Assembly (NCBI GenBank): GCA_016282915.1
Contig: JAEELW010000140.1
Location: 1-40,522, forward strand
DNA: 40,522 bases
From: Lachnospiraceae bacterium
GTDB taxonomy: Bacteria; Bacillota; Clostridia; Lachnospirales; Lachnospiraceae
Direction: 5' to 3'
The notes under the pieces were generated by a model. The model made no database searches. It saw nothing but the letters and a program-made list of their open reading frames with translations, and was not told the origin of the DNA. This document shows, one piece after another, positions 26,066 through 33,066 of this stretch. Made by a program: the position numbers and the translations under genes. Each line of letters begins with the position of its first letter. Positions within the stretch are counted from its first letter, which is position 1.

Positions 26066-27925
26066 GACCGCATACATCTCCTCGTCCGCTTTTTTGATCA
26101 CGTTTTTGATATCTGTATGAGGGTACAGTCTGGATTCATAGGTGCCGCAGCTCGCCGAGATGCGGAAGCCCTCTCTGGCACTGCTCTCTGCCGTCATCTT
26201 CTGTATGTTTTCCAGGATGGCCTCTTTATCGCAGGCGACAGGGATCAGGGCCATCATCTCATCGCCGCCGAAACGCACGCAGAGGGATTCCTTCGGACAG
26301 GAAGCCTTCAGGGCCGCAGCACTGGCGGCGATGGCACGGTCTCCCGCGTCGTGCCCCAGAGTGTCATTGATGATCTTCAGGCCGTCCAGATCGGTCATGA
26401 GTATCATCATGGGCCGGCCTTCCTCGGGAAGCCGGGCGATCAGTTCCTGAAGCGCGGCATGGAAGGCAGCACGGTTTAACAGACCGGTAAGGGCATCCAG
26501 ACGGTACATGTCCGCGACCTTTCCCATCAGATACTGCTGGTACTGTGTGGTGATATATCCGCCCAGTCCCATGTTGATCATCTCAGTGATATTTGCGGTC
26601 AGGGAGTACTCGGTGATCTCGGTGCCTTTGAAAGAGTAAACGATATATCCCATGCAGCGGTTCATATAGTCGAGGGCGTGGATCACCAGCGGATAGCCGT
26701 CTTTCAGGCGTTCCTCCGCAAGGGGGAGTATCTTTTTTGTATCAAAAACAGTCCCGGTATCGGCCTTCAGCGCCGAATCGAAAAAGACCGCGTATTCTTC
26801 ATTTTCGCTCATGCATTCCGTAAAGAAGAACTGTTCCTTGGAAAAGCATTTCCGGTCGGCTATGCAGCTTAAGGAGGCCGTAAAACGGCCGGACATCGCT
26901 TTCAGGGCTTCCGCTATGGAAGCGCTTGTTTCTTCCACGGAATTTGAAGTGATGATCCCGGTTATGGAATCGTGCGTCAGACGCGTCTCGTCCTGAAAAC
27001 GGTAGAAGCTCCGGTTAAAACTGTTTAGGGAAGAACGGAGTTTCGCGGTACAGCGCGGACAGCCGCAGCTTTCGTTGAGGATCAGTTCCGGTTCGACCAG
27101 GGGGGCGAGGATCTCGCCATTTATGCAGCGTTCCAGGATCCCGTCGCAGCTTTTCGCCATGACGATGGGAGAGCAGTCCGCCGTGGTGATGGACGGAGCG
27201 ACCATGAATACCTCGTCATAGCCGTCAAAACCGGTGACGAGTACCCGGCCGGGAACGTCCACCCCGGCATTCTGGAGAGTATCGCTGACATTGATGGCCA
27301 TGATATCATTGGCGCAGATGATGGCTTCCGGAAGCTCATCCCGTTTCAGCAGCTCTTCCGTACATTTTCTTGCCGGGATCGCCCAGAACATGCCGAAACT
27401 GATCATGGAATCGTCATAGGGGATGCCGTTGTCCGAAAGCACCTCTTTAAAGACCTCGATACGTTCGTCCGAAAAAGGATTCTCGGGGATGCCGGCCATA
27501 AGATGCGGATGACGTACGCCGTGATCCTCGATCACGTGCCGTACCACACGTTCAAAGCCACTGCGGAAATCAAAACGTATACAGGAACAGCCTTCATAAG
27601 TCCCGTCAAGGACGATGACGGCTTTCCCGGCCGCATGCGCCCGGGAGATGATGTGCTCGGCGACACGGCGGCTTTTGATCTTTTCGTCCATGAGTATGAC
27701 TGCTTCGATCCGCTCAAAGGGGATGAAGTCGAATACCGCACATTCCGCGGACAGAAGGTTTTCCGCCCAGTACTGGTCCGCATTGAGGGCGTAGACGAGC
27801 AGACGAAAACCGCGGGCTTTCAAAAGCCCGGCAAGATTTTCGATGAAGGCATGTACGCCGCTATCATAGACCCGTGAAGTACAGAGGGCTATGAGCCGGT
27901 ATTTTTCTTCCGTCTTCTGTTCCAT
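26039..27925 (-). CDS. LacI-type sensor domain fused to GGDEF diguanylate cyclase
   Basis: A cytosolic protein of about 628 residues. The first 280 residues resemble the periplasmic-binding-protein-like sensor of LacI/GalR repressors (ALCTSRVYDSGVHAFIENLAG, VIVLDGTYEG, ICANDIMAI, VLVTGFDGYDEV) but with no helix-turn-helix in front. A middle helical, Cys-containing region follows, then a GGDEF domain with LTGLLNRAAFH, LMTDLDGLKIINDTLGH and the active-site loop GGDEM in place of GGDEF. It probably makes cyclic di-GMP in response to a sugar-like ligand. The ORF is open to 27943, but the ATG at 27925 is preferred from the promoter position. No signal peptide is seen. Confidence 0.85.
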   Translation of the reverse strand: MEQKTEEKYRLIALCTSRVYDSGVHAFIENLAGLLKARGFRLLVYALNADQYWAENLLSAECAVFDFIPFERIEAVILMDEKIKSRRVAEHIISRAHAAGKAVIVLDGTYEGCSCIRFDFRSGFERVVRHVIEDHGVRHPHLMAGIPENPFSDERIEVFKEVLSDNGIPYDDSMISFGMFWAIPARKCTEELLKRDELPEAIICANDIMAINVSDTLQNAGVDVPGRVLVTGFDGYDEVFMVAPSITTADCSPIVMAKSCDGILERCINGEILAPLVEPELILNESCGCPRCTAKLRSSLNSFNRSFYRFQDETRLTHDSITGIITSNSVEETSASIAEALKAMSGRFTASLSCIADRKCFSKEQFFFTECMSENEEYAVFFDSALKADTGTVFDTKKILPLAEERLKDGYPLVIHALDYMNRCMGYIVYSFKGTEITEYSLTANITEMINMGLGGYITTQYQQYLMGKVADMYRLDALTGLLNRAAFHAALQELIARLPEEGRPMMILMTDLDGLKIINDTLGHDAGDRAIAASAAALKASCPKESLCVRFGGDEMMALIPVACDKEAILENIQKMTAESSAREGFRISASCGTYESRLYPHTDIKNVIKKADEEMYAVKKSRKREA

Positions 27926-27933
27926 ATGAAGAT

Positions 27934-27961
27934 ATTTTACCATAGATCAGCGGAAAATCAA
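27934..27961 (-). promoter_or_regulatory. promoter of the GGDEF gene
   Basis: On the minus strand TTGATT (27961-27956), 16 bases, then an extended -10, TGGTAAAAT, with TAAAAT at 27939-27934. Transcription would start about 2 bases before the ATG at 27925, and no ribosome site precedes that ATG. Confidence 0.6.
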
Positions 27962-28108
27962 AGAGGAACTCCCTCCGGAGCGGGTTTTTCAAAGAGAGAT
28001 ATGCCTAACAAAGATTAAATACCACTAACCAAAAGCGGTATGATAAAATCATAAACGGTGTAAACGGGCGCGCGAGCGCTTTAGAAATACAACAGGAGGT
28101 GAATCATC

Positions 28109-28279
28109 ATGGCATATGTGATCAAAGACGGATGTGTATCCTGCGGAAGCTGCGCAGGCGGCTGCCCGGTTGGTGCGATCAGCGAAGGCGACGGCAAGTA
28201 CGAGATCGATCCCGATACCTGCATCAGCTGCGGTGCGTGCGCCGGCAATTGCCCTGTAGGAGCGATTTCCGAAGAATAA
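28109..28279 (+). CDS. 2[4Fe-4S] ferredoxin
   Basis: A small electron carrier of 56 residues, the standard clostridial size, too short for many ORF filters. Two CxxCxxCxxxCP motifs bind two cubane clusters: [12 protein letters not shown] and [12 protein letters not shown], each followed by the same VGAISE, so the gene shows its ancient internal duplication clearly. AGGAGGT (28094-28100) lies 8 bases before the ATG. A TATGAT/TAAAAT region at 28039-28049 may be its promoter. It can serve pyruvate:ferredoxin oxidoreductase, hydrogenase or other low-potential enzymes. Confidence 0.96.
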   Translation: MAYVIKDGCVSCGSCAGGCPVGAISEGDGKYEIDPDTCISCGACAGNCPVGAISEE

Positions 28280-28296
28280 GTCGTAAAAAAGATCAG

Positions 28297-28326
28297 GATC
28301 CCGTCCTATTGGGCGGGATCTTTTTT
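28297..28326. terminator. bidirectional terminator between ferredoxin and nth
   Basis: GATCCCG (28297-28303) pairs with CGGGATC (28314-28320), followed by TTTTTTC; a run of A upstream (28285-28291) gives a T-run on the other strand. The hairpin includes the last codons of nth, so the two converging genes share it. Confidence 0.85.
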
Positions 28327-28980
28327 CATCTTATGCAGCGTTTTCTTTCCGCTCTCGCAGATATCATTGAGAAAGCATTCCGCACATTTCGGATTCCGCG
28401 AGCTGCAGATGGTCCTGCCCAGGGCGATCAGCTGGGTATTGCAGGAGATCCAGTGGTCCTTCGGGAGTTTTTTCATCAGATCGTATTCCACTTTTTCCGG
28501 ATCTTCGTTCCGGCTCAGGCCCAGACGCCGTGAGAGACGTCCCACATGCGTATCCACGACAACGCTGGGCTCATGAAAGATATTGCCGCGGATCACGTTG
28601 GCTGTCTTTCGACCAACACCGGGCAGCGAGGTGAGGGCATCGATATCGGAAGGCACTTCGCCGTCATAGTCCGAGACGAGTTTCTTACAGCAGGCAATAA
28701 TATTTGCGGCTTTATTCCGGTAAAAGCCGGTGGAGCGTATGAGCTGCTCGAGTTCTTCCTGATCGGCTTCGGCCATGGCCTTTACATCCGGGTAGCGGCG
28801 GAACAGATCCGGCGTGACCAGGTTGACCCGGGCGTCGGTGCACTGGGCGCTCAGGATCGTGGCGACCAGCAGCTGCCAGGCTTCATTATGGTCCAGGTAG
28901 CAGGGGATATCGCGCCCGTATTTTTCATCCAGTCTGTTCAGAAGTATGGTAATGTCGCTTTTTTTCATGCTCTTATCCAT
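28306..28980 (-). CDS. nth: endonuclease III
   Basis: A DNA glycosylase/AP lyase that removes oxidised pyrimidines in base-excision repair. The 224-residue protein has the helix-hairpin-helix LPGVGRKTANVI with the catalytic Lys, the catalytic Asp in VVDTHVGRLS, and the four-cysteine [4Fe-4S] site with C-x6-C-x2-C-x5-C spacing near the C-terminus. An AGGGAG is only 1 base from the ATG at 28980 and 13 from the in-frame ATG at 28968, so the exact start is unsure. It converges on the ferredoxin gene. Confidence 0.95.
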   Translation of the reverse strand: MDKSMKKSDITILLNRLDEKYGRDIPCYLDHNEAWQLLVATILSAQCTDARVNLVTPDLFRRYPDVKAMAEADQEELEQLIRSTGFYRNKAANIIACCKKLVSDYDGEVPSDIDALTSLPGVGRKTANVIRGNIFHEPSVVVDTHVGRLSRRLGLSRNEDPEKVEYDLMKKLPKDHWISCNTQLIALGRTICSSRNPKCAECFLNDICESGKKTLHKMKKDPAQ

Positions 28981-29012
28981 TCTCCCTTCTGTAATTGCGG
29001 TCTTTCTTTGTA

Positions 29013-29041
29013 ATCTTGGGGGATAAAAGCCTTTCTGTCAA
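29013..29041 (-). promoter_or_regulatory. possible nth promoter
   Basis: On the minus strand a perfect TTGACA (29041-29036) is followed after 17 bases by CAAGAT (29018-29013), a weak -10 box. It lies 33 bases before the nth start. Confidence 0.45.
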
Positions 29042-29081
29042 GCATTTCGTTGGACAGTTTTCACAAAAATATAAGAAAATG

Positions 29082-29110
29082 TTGACGATATGGCGAAAAA
29101 GGATTATATT
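29082..29110 (+). promoter_or_regulatory. promoter of the SCP2-like/basic-tail protein gene
   Basis: TTGACG (29082-29087), 17 bases, then TATATT (29105-29110): a strong promoter. The start would be near 29117, leaving a leader of about 58 bases that ends in a GGAGGGAGG-type ribosome site. Confidence 0.8.
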
Positions 29111-29174
29111 GTTACAGAACAAAGGCTGTAGAGCGGATATCTGATCCGTTATATGGAGGGAGGAAAGGAAACCG

Positions 29175-29759
29175 ATGACTTACGAGAAGATTGTTAAATA
29201 TGTAGAGAAGAAGGCTGCGGCGATCAAGACCAAGAGCGATGTGGCCGTACAGGTGGATATCACCGGCGAAGGTGAGGGTGCCTTCTATGTGGCAATTAAG
29301 GATGGCAAGGTTGACGTGGCTCCCTATGAGTATTACGGACACGATGCAAAGGTGATCGTTGACGGCACGAAGCTGATCGATTATCTTGACGGCAAGGCAG
29401 ATGAAAGCGTTCTGTTCATCGAAGGCGATGCGGAGAAGGCTGCATTCTTCAAGGAAATGGTGAGCAAGAAGGCAGAGCCTGCAAAGAAAGCTGCTCCCGC
29501 AAAGAAAGCTGCTCCCGCAAAGAAAGCTGCCGAGAAGCCTGAAGAGAAGAAAGCTGAGCCTGCAAAGAAGGCGGCTCCCGCAAAGAAAGCTGCTGCAAAG
29601 CCTGCAGAGAAGAAAGCAGAGCCTGCCAAGGCTGCTGAGAAGCCCGCCGAGAAGAAGGCAGAGCCCGCCAAGGCTGCAGAGAAGCCTGCGGAGAAGAAGG
29701 CTGAGCCTGCAAAGAAAGCTGCTCCCGCAGCTAAGAAGCCTGCTGCAAAGAAGAAATAA
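29175..29759 (+). CDS. SCP2-like domain protein with histone-H1-like Lys/Ala/Pro tail
   Basis: A 194-residue two-part protein. Residues 1 to about 95 look like a small sterol-carrier-protein-2 domain: an amphipathic start, VAVQVDITGEGEGAFYVAI, DGKVDV and a lipid-pocket-like segment ending in VLFIEGDAEKAAFFKEM. The rest is a repetitive tail built from KKAAPA, EKPAEKK and AEPAKKA units ending in several Lys, much like bacterial histone-H1-like and HU-tail sequences. This suggests binding to nucleic acid or to an anionic surface. Strong promoter, strong ribosome site and own terminator imply high expression. The real function is unknown. Confidence 0.8.
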   Translation: MTYEKIVKYVEKKAAAIKTKSDVAVQVDITGEGEGAFYVAIKDGKVDVAPYEYYGHDAKVIVDGTKLIDYLDGKADESVLFIEGDAEKAAFFKEMVSKKAEPAKKAAPAKKAAPAKKAAEKPEEKKAEPAKKAAPAKKAAAKPAEKKAEPAKAAEKPAEKKAEPAKAAEKPAEKKAEPAKKAAPAAKKPAAKKK

Positions 29760-29782
29760 ATCCGACAGATATCAAAGATCAG

Positions 29783-29808
29783 ACCCCTGCGTATGCAGGG
29801 GTTTTTTT
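29783..29808 (+). terminator. terminator after the SCP2-like gene
   Basis: CCCCTGC (29784-29790) pairs with GCAGGGG (29795-29801) around a GTAT loop, followed by seven T. Confidence 0.9.
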
Positions 29809-29823
29809 ATGTCCTGAAATAAC

Positions 29824-29880
29824 AAAAAAAACCGTCAAGCGTACGCCATGCCTGCATAGCGGTACCGTTGACGGTTTTTC
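29824..29880. terminator. bidirectional terminator upstream of the DUF1858 gene end
   Basis: ACCGTCAA (29831-29838) pairs with TTGACGGT (29868-29875), with further pairing of two GTAC blocks inside. An A-run precedes it and a T-run follows it, so it can stop transcription in both directions, mainly that of the minus-strand DUF1858 gene. Confidence 0.75.
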
Positions 29881-29902
29881 TGATCGGATGATAAAGGCGG
29901 AT

Positions 29903-30187
29903 TCAGGCGCTTTCGCTTTCCTTACCGGCTGAATTGATGGCTTCCAGGATATCGTCTACGTCGAAGCCGTGAACCATAGCGGCTTCCTCGATCGTCTCTC
30001 CCATGGAGGCGGGACAGGAGAAGCAGTACATCCCGGCCTGCATGAGCACCGGTGCGACCATCGGGTTGAGCATTAACGCATCGGTCACCAGCATGTCTTT
30101 GGTGATGCGGTCGTCTGCGCCTTCCGTCTTTTCTTCTGCCGTTGTTTCCGTGTTGACAGTACTTTTTTCTTTCTTTTTCCCGAACAT
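29903..30187 (-). CDS. DUF1858/redox-disulfide domain protein
   Basis: A 94-residue protein. After a basic, Glu/Thr-rich N-terminus comes the DUF1858-type domain (hybrid-cluster-protein-associated redox disulfide): DMLVTDALMLNPMVAPVLMQAGMYC, the CFSC pair (CxxC), then ETIEEAAMVHGFDVDDILEAIN. Such proteins are thought to act in thiol redox or nitrosative-stress metabolism, but no precise function is established. The ORF is open to 30271; the start at 30187 is chosen because AAGGAAAGGA lies upstream and the -10 box is at 30236-30231. It is divergent from the PfkB-like gene. Confidence 0.88.
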   Translation of the reverse strand: MFGKKKEKSTVNTETTAEEKTEGADDRITKDMLVTDALMLNPMVAPVLMQAGMYCFSCPASMGETIEEAAMVHGFDVDDILEAINSAGKESESA

Positions 30188-30230
30188 TCTGATCAGGTCC
30201 TTTCCTTGGAATATCTCTCCCCCGCAAGGC

Positions 30231-30259
30231 ATTCTACCACAAAGCCCTGCCATTGACAA
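30231..30259 (-). promoter_or_regulatory. promoter of the DUF1858 gene
   Basis: On the minus strand TTGTCA (30259-30254), 17 bases, then TAGAAT (30236-30231). The -35 hexamer overlaps the -35 of the opposite promoter base for base except at the ends. Confidence 0.75.
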
Positions 30260-30281
30260 GCCCGCCGGCACAGACTATAAT
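30253..30281 (+). promoter_or_regulatory. promoter of the PfkB-like gene
   Basis: A perfect consensus: TTGACA (30253-30258), 17 bases, TATAAT (30276-30281). Transcription would start near 30288, about 108 bases before the gene. The leader can form a long stem (30289-30296 with 30337-30344). Confidence 0.9.
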
Positions 30282-30288
30282 GTTTGCA

Positions 30289-30344
30289 TTATGATGATAT
30301 CAGCACTGCGGGTGCATGAGCCTTTGAAACGTGAAGCATCATAA
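30289..30344 (+). promoter_or_regulatory. structured leader with a leaderless 17-codon frame
   Basis: TTATGATG (30289-30296) pairs perfectly with CATCATAA (30337-30344), enclosing a smaller GCAC/GTGC hairpin (30303-30306, 30312-30315). The same stretch is an open frame from ATG at 30291 to TAA at 30342-30344, whose start and stop codons lie in the two arms. It could be an attenuator or a small peptide. Confidence 0.4.
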
Positions 30345-30395
30345 AAAAGCCAATGGACCTCAGCATCTGGATTTTTTGGACAGGAGGGAACGGGT

Positions 30396-31328
30396 ATGAG
30401 CAATTTTGTGGTTGCCGGGATCACGCAGCTGGAAACGATCGTGAATGTGGATCATCTGCCCATGGAGTATTCGCCGATGACCAGCGTACCCAATTCCATT
30501 CATATAGCTCCGGGCGGTGATGCCTATAACGAGACGGTGGCTCTTACCTGGCTCGGTGACCATGCCAGGCTTCTTTCGGTGGTGGGCAGGGATACCGATA
30601 TGAATCTTTTCAATCCCCATGACCGCAAGGTGAGCATTTCTACCGAATATATGCTCCCGCTGACCGATACCATGCCCATGCAGGTGATCCTCTGCGATAA
30701 GGAGAGAAACCAGCAGATCTTTGAGGATATCAAGGGCCTGCGTGAAGTGAGCTATGATATGTCCATGGTGCTGCCTGTTGTTGCGGGCAGCGATATGGTG
30801 GTGCTCTCCAATGCAAATTTCTGCCGGCCTTTTATTGAAGCGGCACAGCGCTTTCAGAAGCCCATCGCAGTAAACATTCATGAATACCACAGTGAAAAGG
30901 AACAGTACAGCGAGGATTTTCTGAAGGCAGCTTCGGTGATGTATTTCAGTGATGATACCATCACGGGAGATCCCTTTGATTTTGTCAAAAGCATTGCGTC
31001 ACGTTATACTCCGGATATCATCATACTCGGACAGGGCTCAAAGGGACTGATCCTCTATGATCGTAAGAAGGAGATCAATGTACATTATAATACGGTAAAG
31101 ACCAATGAAGTGGTGAACACCGCAGGTGCGGGAAATGCCCTGCTGGCCTGCTTCCTGCATTTTTATCTGGAGAACGGCGATTCCACGGCCGCGATCAAGA
31201 ATGCGCTGCTCTTTGCGTCCTACAAGATCGGTTATGTGGGGACCAGCACGGGCTTCCTGACTGTGGATCAGCTGGAACAGTGGAGAAATCTGATCTGGGG
31301 GATCCGTACTCCGGGTACGGTGGGATAA
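30396..31328 (+). CDS. PfkB family carbohydrate kinase-like protein lacking the catalytic Asp
   Basis: A 310-residue protein with the ribokinase/PfkB fold. The N-terminal GGDAYNETVALTWLG corresponds to PfkB signature 1 and VVNTAGAGNALLACF to signature 2. The usual DTxGAGD reads NTAGAGN here, with AAT at 31134-31136 encoding Asn in place of the catalytic base Asp. Other features (GQGSKG before the signature, the substrate lid strands) remain, so it may bind sugar and nucleotide without normal phosphotransfer, or react slowly. AGGAGG lies upstream. It has a perfect promoter and runs to within 5 bases of the converging TPR gene. Confidence 0.85.
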   Translation: MSNFVVAGITQLETIVNVDHLPMEYSPMTSVPNSIHIAPGGDAYNETVALTWLGDHARLLSVVGRDTDMNLFNPHDRKVSISTEYMLPLTDTMPMQVILCDKERNQQIFEDIKGLREVSYDMSMVLPVVAGSDMVVLSNANFCRPFIEAAQRFQKPIAVNIHEYHSEKEQYSEDFLKAASVMYFSDDTITGDPFDFVKSIASRYTPDIIILGQGSKGLILYDRKKEINVHYNTVKTNEVVNTAGAGNALLACFLHFYLENGDSTAAIKNALLFASYKIGYVGTSTGFLTVDQLEQWRNLIWGIRTPGTVG

Positions 31329-31333
31329 GGTCT

Positions 31334-31945
31334 TTATTTTTCGCGGAGTTCCCGGAGGGAGCGCCGCAGGGCCGGGGCGGTAAGGCTGTCCAGTTTTTCG
31401 GCACGTTCGAGCAGGGCATCGGCGTCGGCCGTACGGCCCGTCGAAAGATAGAGCTGCATGAGCAGCCGCCAGGAAGCGGACACATCGGTCCTTGTATCCA
31501 GGGCATATTCCAGAAGCTTTATTGCTTCGGCTTCGTGAGTATTTTTCGACAGCCATTCCGCGTACATCTGCAGAGCGCGTACCAGTGAAGTATAATTCTG
31601 GTCGCAGCGGGACAGCTCCGGAAGATTGGCGGCACCGTAACGTTCCTTCAGATCCGTGTTGGTAAGGCCGGTGAGGTTGACGATGCGTTCACTGCGGAGC
31701 GTTTCGAGGATGCGCAGGGCTTCACTGCACTCATGGGCATCGGGATCGGTGGGAAAGCTGTAGAACTCTTCGGGAATATGAAGCTCCTCCAGGTCGTCCA
31801 GGGGTTTGCGGCGTACACTGTTGGCATTGCGTTCCCGTTCCCAGAAGGCGTTCATCTGTTCGTTGAGTCTGCGTTCGTTTTTTTTACCGGCAAGCGCAAT
31901 GATGCCGATCAGAAGCAGCACCGCGGAAAAAACAGGCAGTATCAT
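31334..31945 (-). CDS. membrane-anchored TPR-like protein
   Basis: Function unknown. The 203-residue protein starts with a single hydrophobic helix (about residues 2-19), followed by a basic, Arg/Asn/Glu-rich stretch, a middle helical segment with a few conserved-looking Cys and Tyr, and a C-terminal part with TPR-like helix pairs (ALQMYAEWLSKN, AIKLLEYALDTRTDVSASWRLL, LYLSTGRTADADALLERA). TPR repeats usually mediate protein contacts, so this may be a cytoplasmic scaffold tethered to the membrane. A GGAG lies 9 bases before the start. A 35-residue hydrophobic peptide gene is divergent from it, 36 bases away. Confidence 0.65.
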   Translation of the reverse strand: MILPVFSAVLLLIGIIALAGKKNERRLNEQMNAFWERERNANSVRRKPLDDLEELHIPEEFYSFPTDPDAHECSEALRILETLRSERIVNLTGLTNTDLKERYGAANLPELSRCDQNYTSLVRALQMYAEWLSKNTHEAEAIKLLEYALDTRTDVSASWRLLMQLYLSTGRTADADALLERAEKLDSLTAPALRRSLRELREK

Positions 31946-31981
31946 TTATATCAGCTCCATCATGATAAAGAGGTATTTAAT

Positions 31982-32089
31982 ATGCGAATGAACAACAAAA
32001 AACGTAAGCTTTTCACGACCATTCTGATCATCATTCTGACCATAGCCTTGCTGGCGCCGACCATTGCGCTGGCTTTGGGCGCAGGCTGA
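31982..32089 (+). CDS. 35-residue hydrophobic small protein
   Basis: A short frame with an AGAGG ribosome site 9 bases before its ATG. The product begins with a basic Arg/Asn/Lys stretch (MRMNNKKRKL) and continues as one hydrophobic helix of about 20 residues ending in ALALGAG. It reads either as a single-span membrane peptide or as a bare signal-peptide-like sequence with no mature part. It is divergent from the TPR gene and upstream of the VanW-N-like gene. No homologue is recognised; coding status rests on the ribosome site and composition. Confidence 0.55.
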   Translation: MRMNNKKRKLFTTILIIILTIALLAPTIALALGAG

Positions 32090-32202
32090 GCGGTTTTCGC
32101 ATCCGCATCAAAAATATAACTTATTTTTTGCGAAGATGCAATACTGCGGTGCATAACGGCGGGAAAGCCCTTTTGACAATACAGACAACTGAGGTATGAA
32201 GG

Positions 32203-33066
32203 ATGAAAAATCCGAAGAACTGGCTTCGGCCGGACGGAAAATGGAACAGGGACCGTTTGAGCTCCGTGATCGTGGATGCGCTGATCGTCATTGCAGCCAT
32301 CGTTCTCTTTTTTTCCTACGGGACCAGGCTGCACAGGGACGAGGTGGATCCTGCGGCCCATGAGGCGGCGGCAGGAAGGGAAGCGGATTACGGAGATGTG
32401 CGTTTATTTGATAATCTGCGGATCGGCAAGGTGGATATCTCCGGACTGACGGTGAATGAAGCGAGGGAAAAGGTACAGGATTACGTGGACGGTATACTGA
32501 ACATGCCCTTCGAGCTCATTGTTTCGGGACAGCATTCCGTGCCCGCGACGCTGAGGGAGCTTTCGGCATACTGGGCAAACCCGCAGGTCCTGGAGGAAAC
32601 GGCGGCGCTGCGTGATAAGAAGGATCCGATCGAGGCCTACAAGCTGGAAAAGGATATTGAGACGGCAGGCATGGATCTGACGCTGGAGATCGACTGTGAT
32701 AAAGAGTTTCTGATGAATTACCTGAGGGAAAACTGCACGGCCTGGGATGTGCCGATGACGGCACCCGAGATGGTGACGGAAAACGGTAAGATGAAGATCA
32801 TTCCCGGCACCCCCGGACAGGAACTGAACATTTCGGAGGCCTCGGCAGCCATAGAAAATGTGGCATTCGCCCAGCTGGAACGGAACGATACCCTCTTTAT
32901 CCTTCCGGTCATGGAGATGTATCCGCCTTCGATCCCGGATGGCTATGAAGGGATGGAAGGGATCGAGGAGCTGGTGGAGGAGGCGGCAAGAGAGCAGGCC
33001 GAGGCCGAGGCGGCGGCACAGGAACAGGAACAGCAGACTGAGGGGGAGGCAGAGCCGGAACCCTGA
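32203..33066 (+). CDS. membrane-anchored protein with VanW-N/PG_binding_4-like domain
   Basis: A 287-residue protein. A basic, Trp-containing start is followed by one transmembrane helix (about residues 22-41). The extracellular part resembles the N-terminal domain of VanW/YoaR-type proteins: RIGKVDISGLTVNEAREKVQDYV, a NMPFELIV strand and, further on, the PG_binding_4-like segment ENGKMKIIPGTPGQELN. The VanW domain that normally follows is absent; instead there is a tail rich in Glu, Ala and Gln. A role at the cell wall is likely but unproven. Its last base overlaps the next gene's ATG. Confidence 0.65.
   Translation: MKNPKNWLRPDGKWNRDRLSSVIVDALIVIAAIVLFFSYGTRLHRDEVDPAAHEAAAGREADYGDVRLFDNLRIGKVDISGLTVNEAREKVQDYVDGILNMPFELIVSGQHSVPATLRELSAYWANPQVLEETAALRDKKDPIEAYKLEKDIETAGMDLTLEIDCDKEFLMNYLRENCTAWDVPMTAPEMVTENGKMKIIPGTPGQELNISEASAAIENVAFAQLERNDTLFILPVMEMYPPSIPDGYEGMEGIEELVEEAAREQAEAEAAAQEQEQQTEGEAEPEP

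Noticed and set aside
28099-28533. 144-codon plus-strand frame beginning near the ferredoxin gene
   Set aside because: The real ferredoxin is in another frame at 28109-28279; this frame continues antisense through nth.
29460-29755. Repetitive DNA of the Lys/Ala/Pro tail as a CRISPR or mobile repeat
   Set aside because: The repeats are coding, imperfect and in frame; they reflect low-complexity protein sequence.
32173-32200. TTGACA plus TATGAA as a promoter for the VanW-N-like gene
   Set aside because: The predicted start would lie after the ATG at 32203, which has a good GAGG ribosome site upstream, so this cannot be the main promoter.
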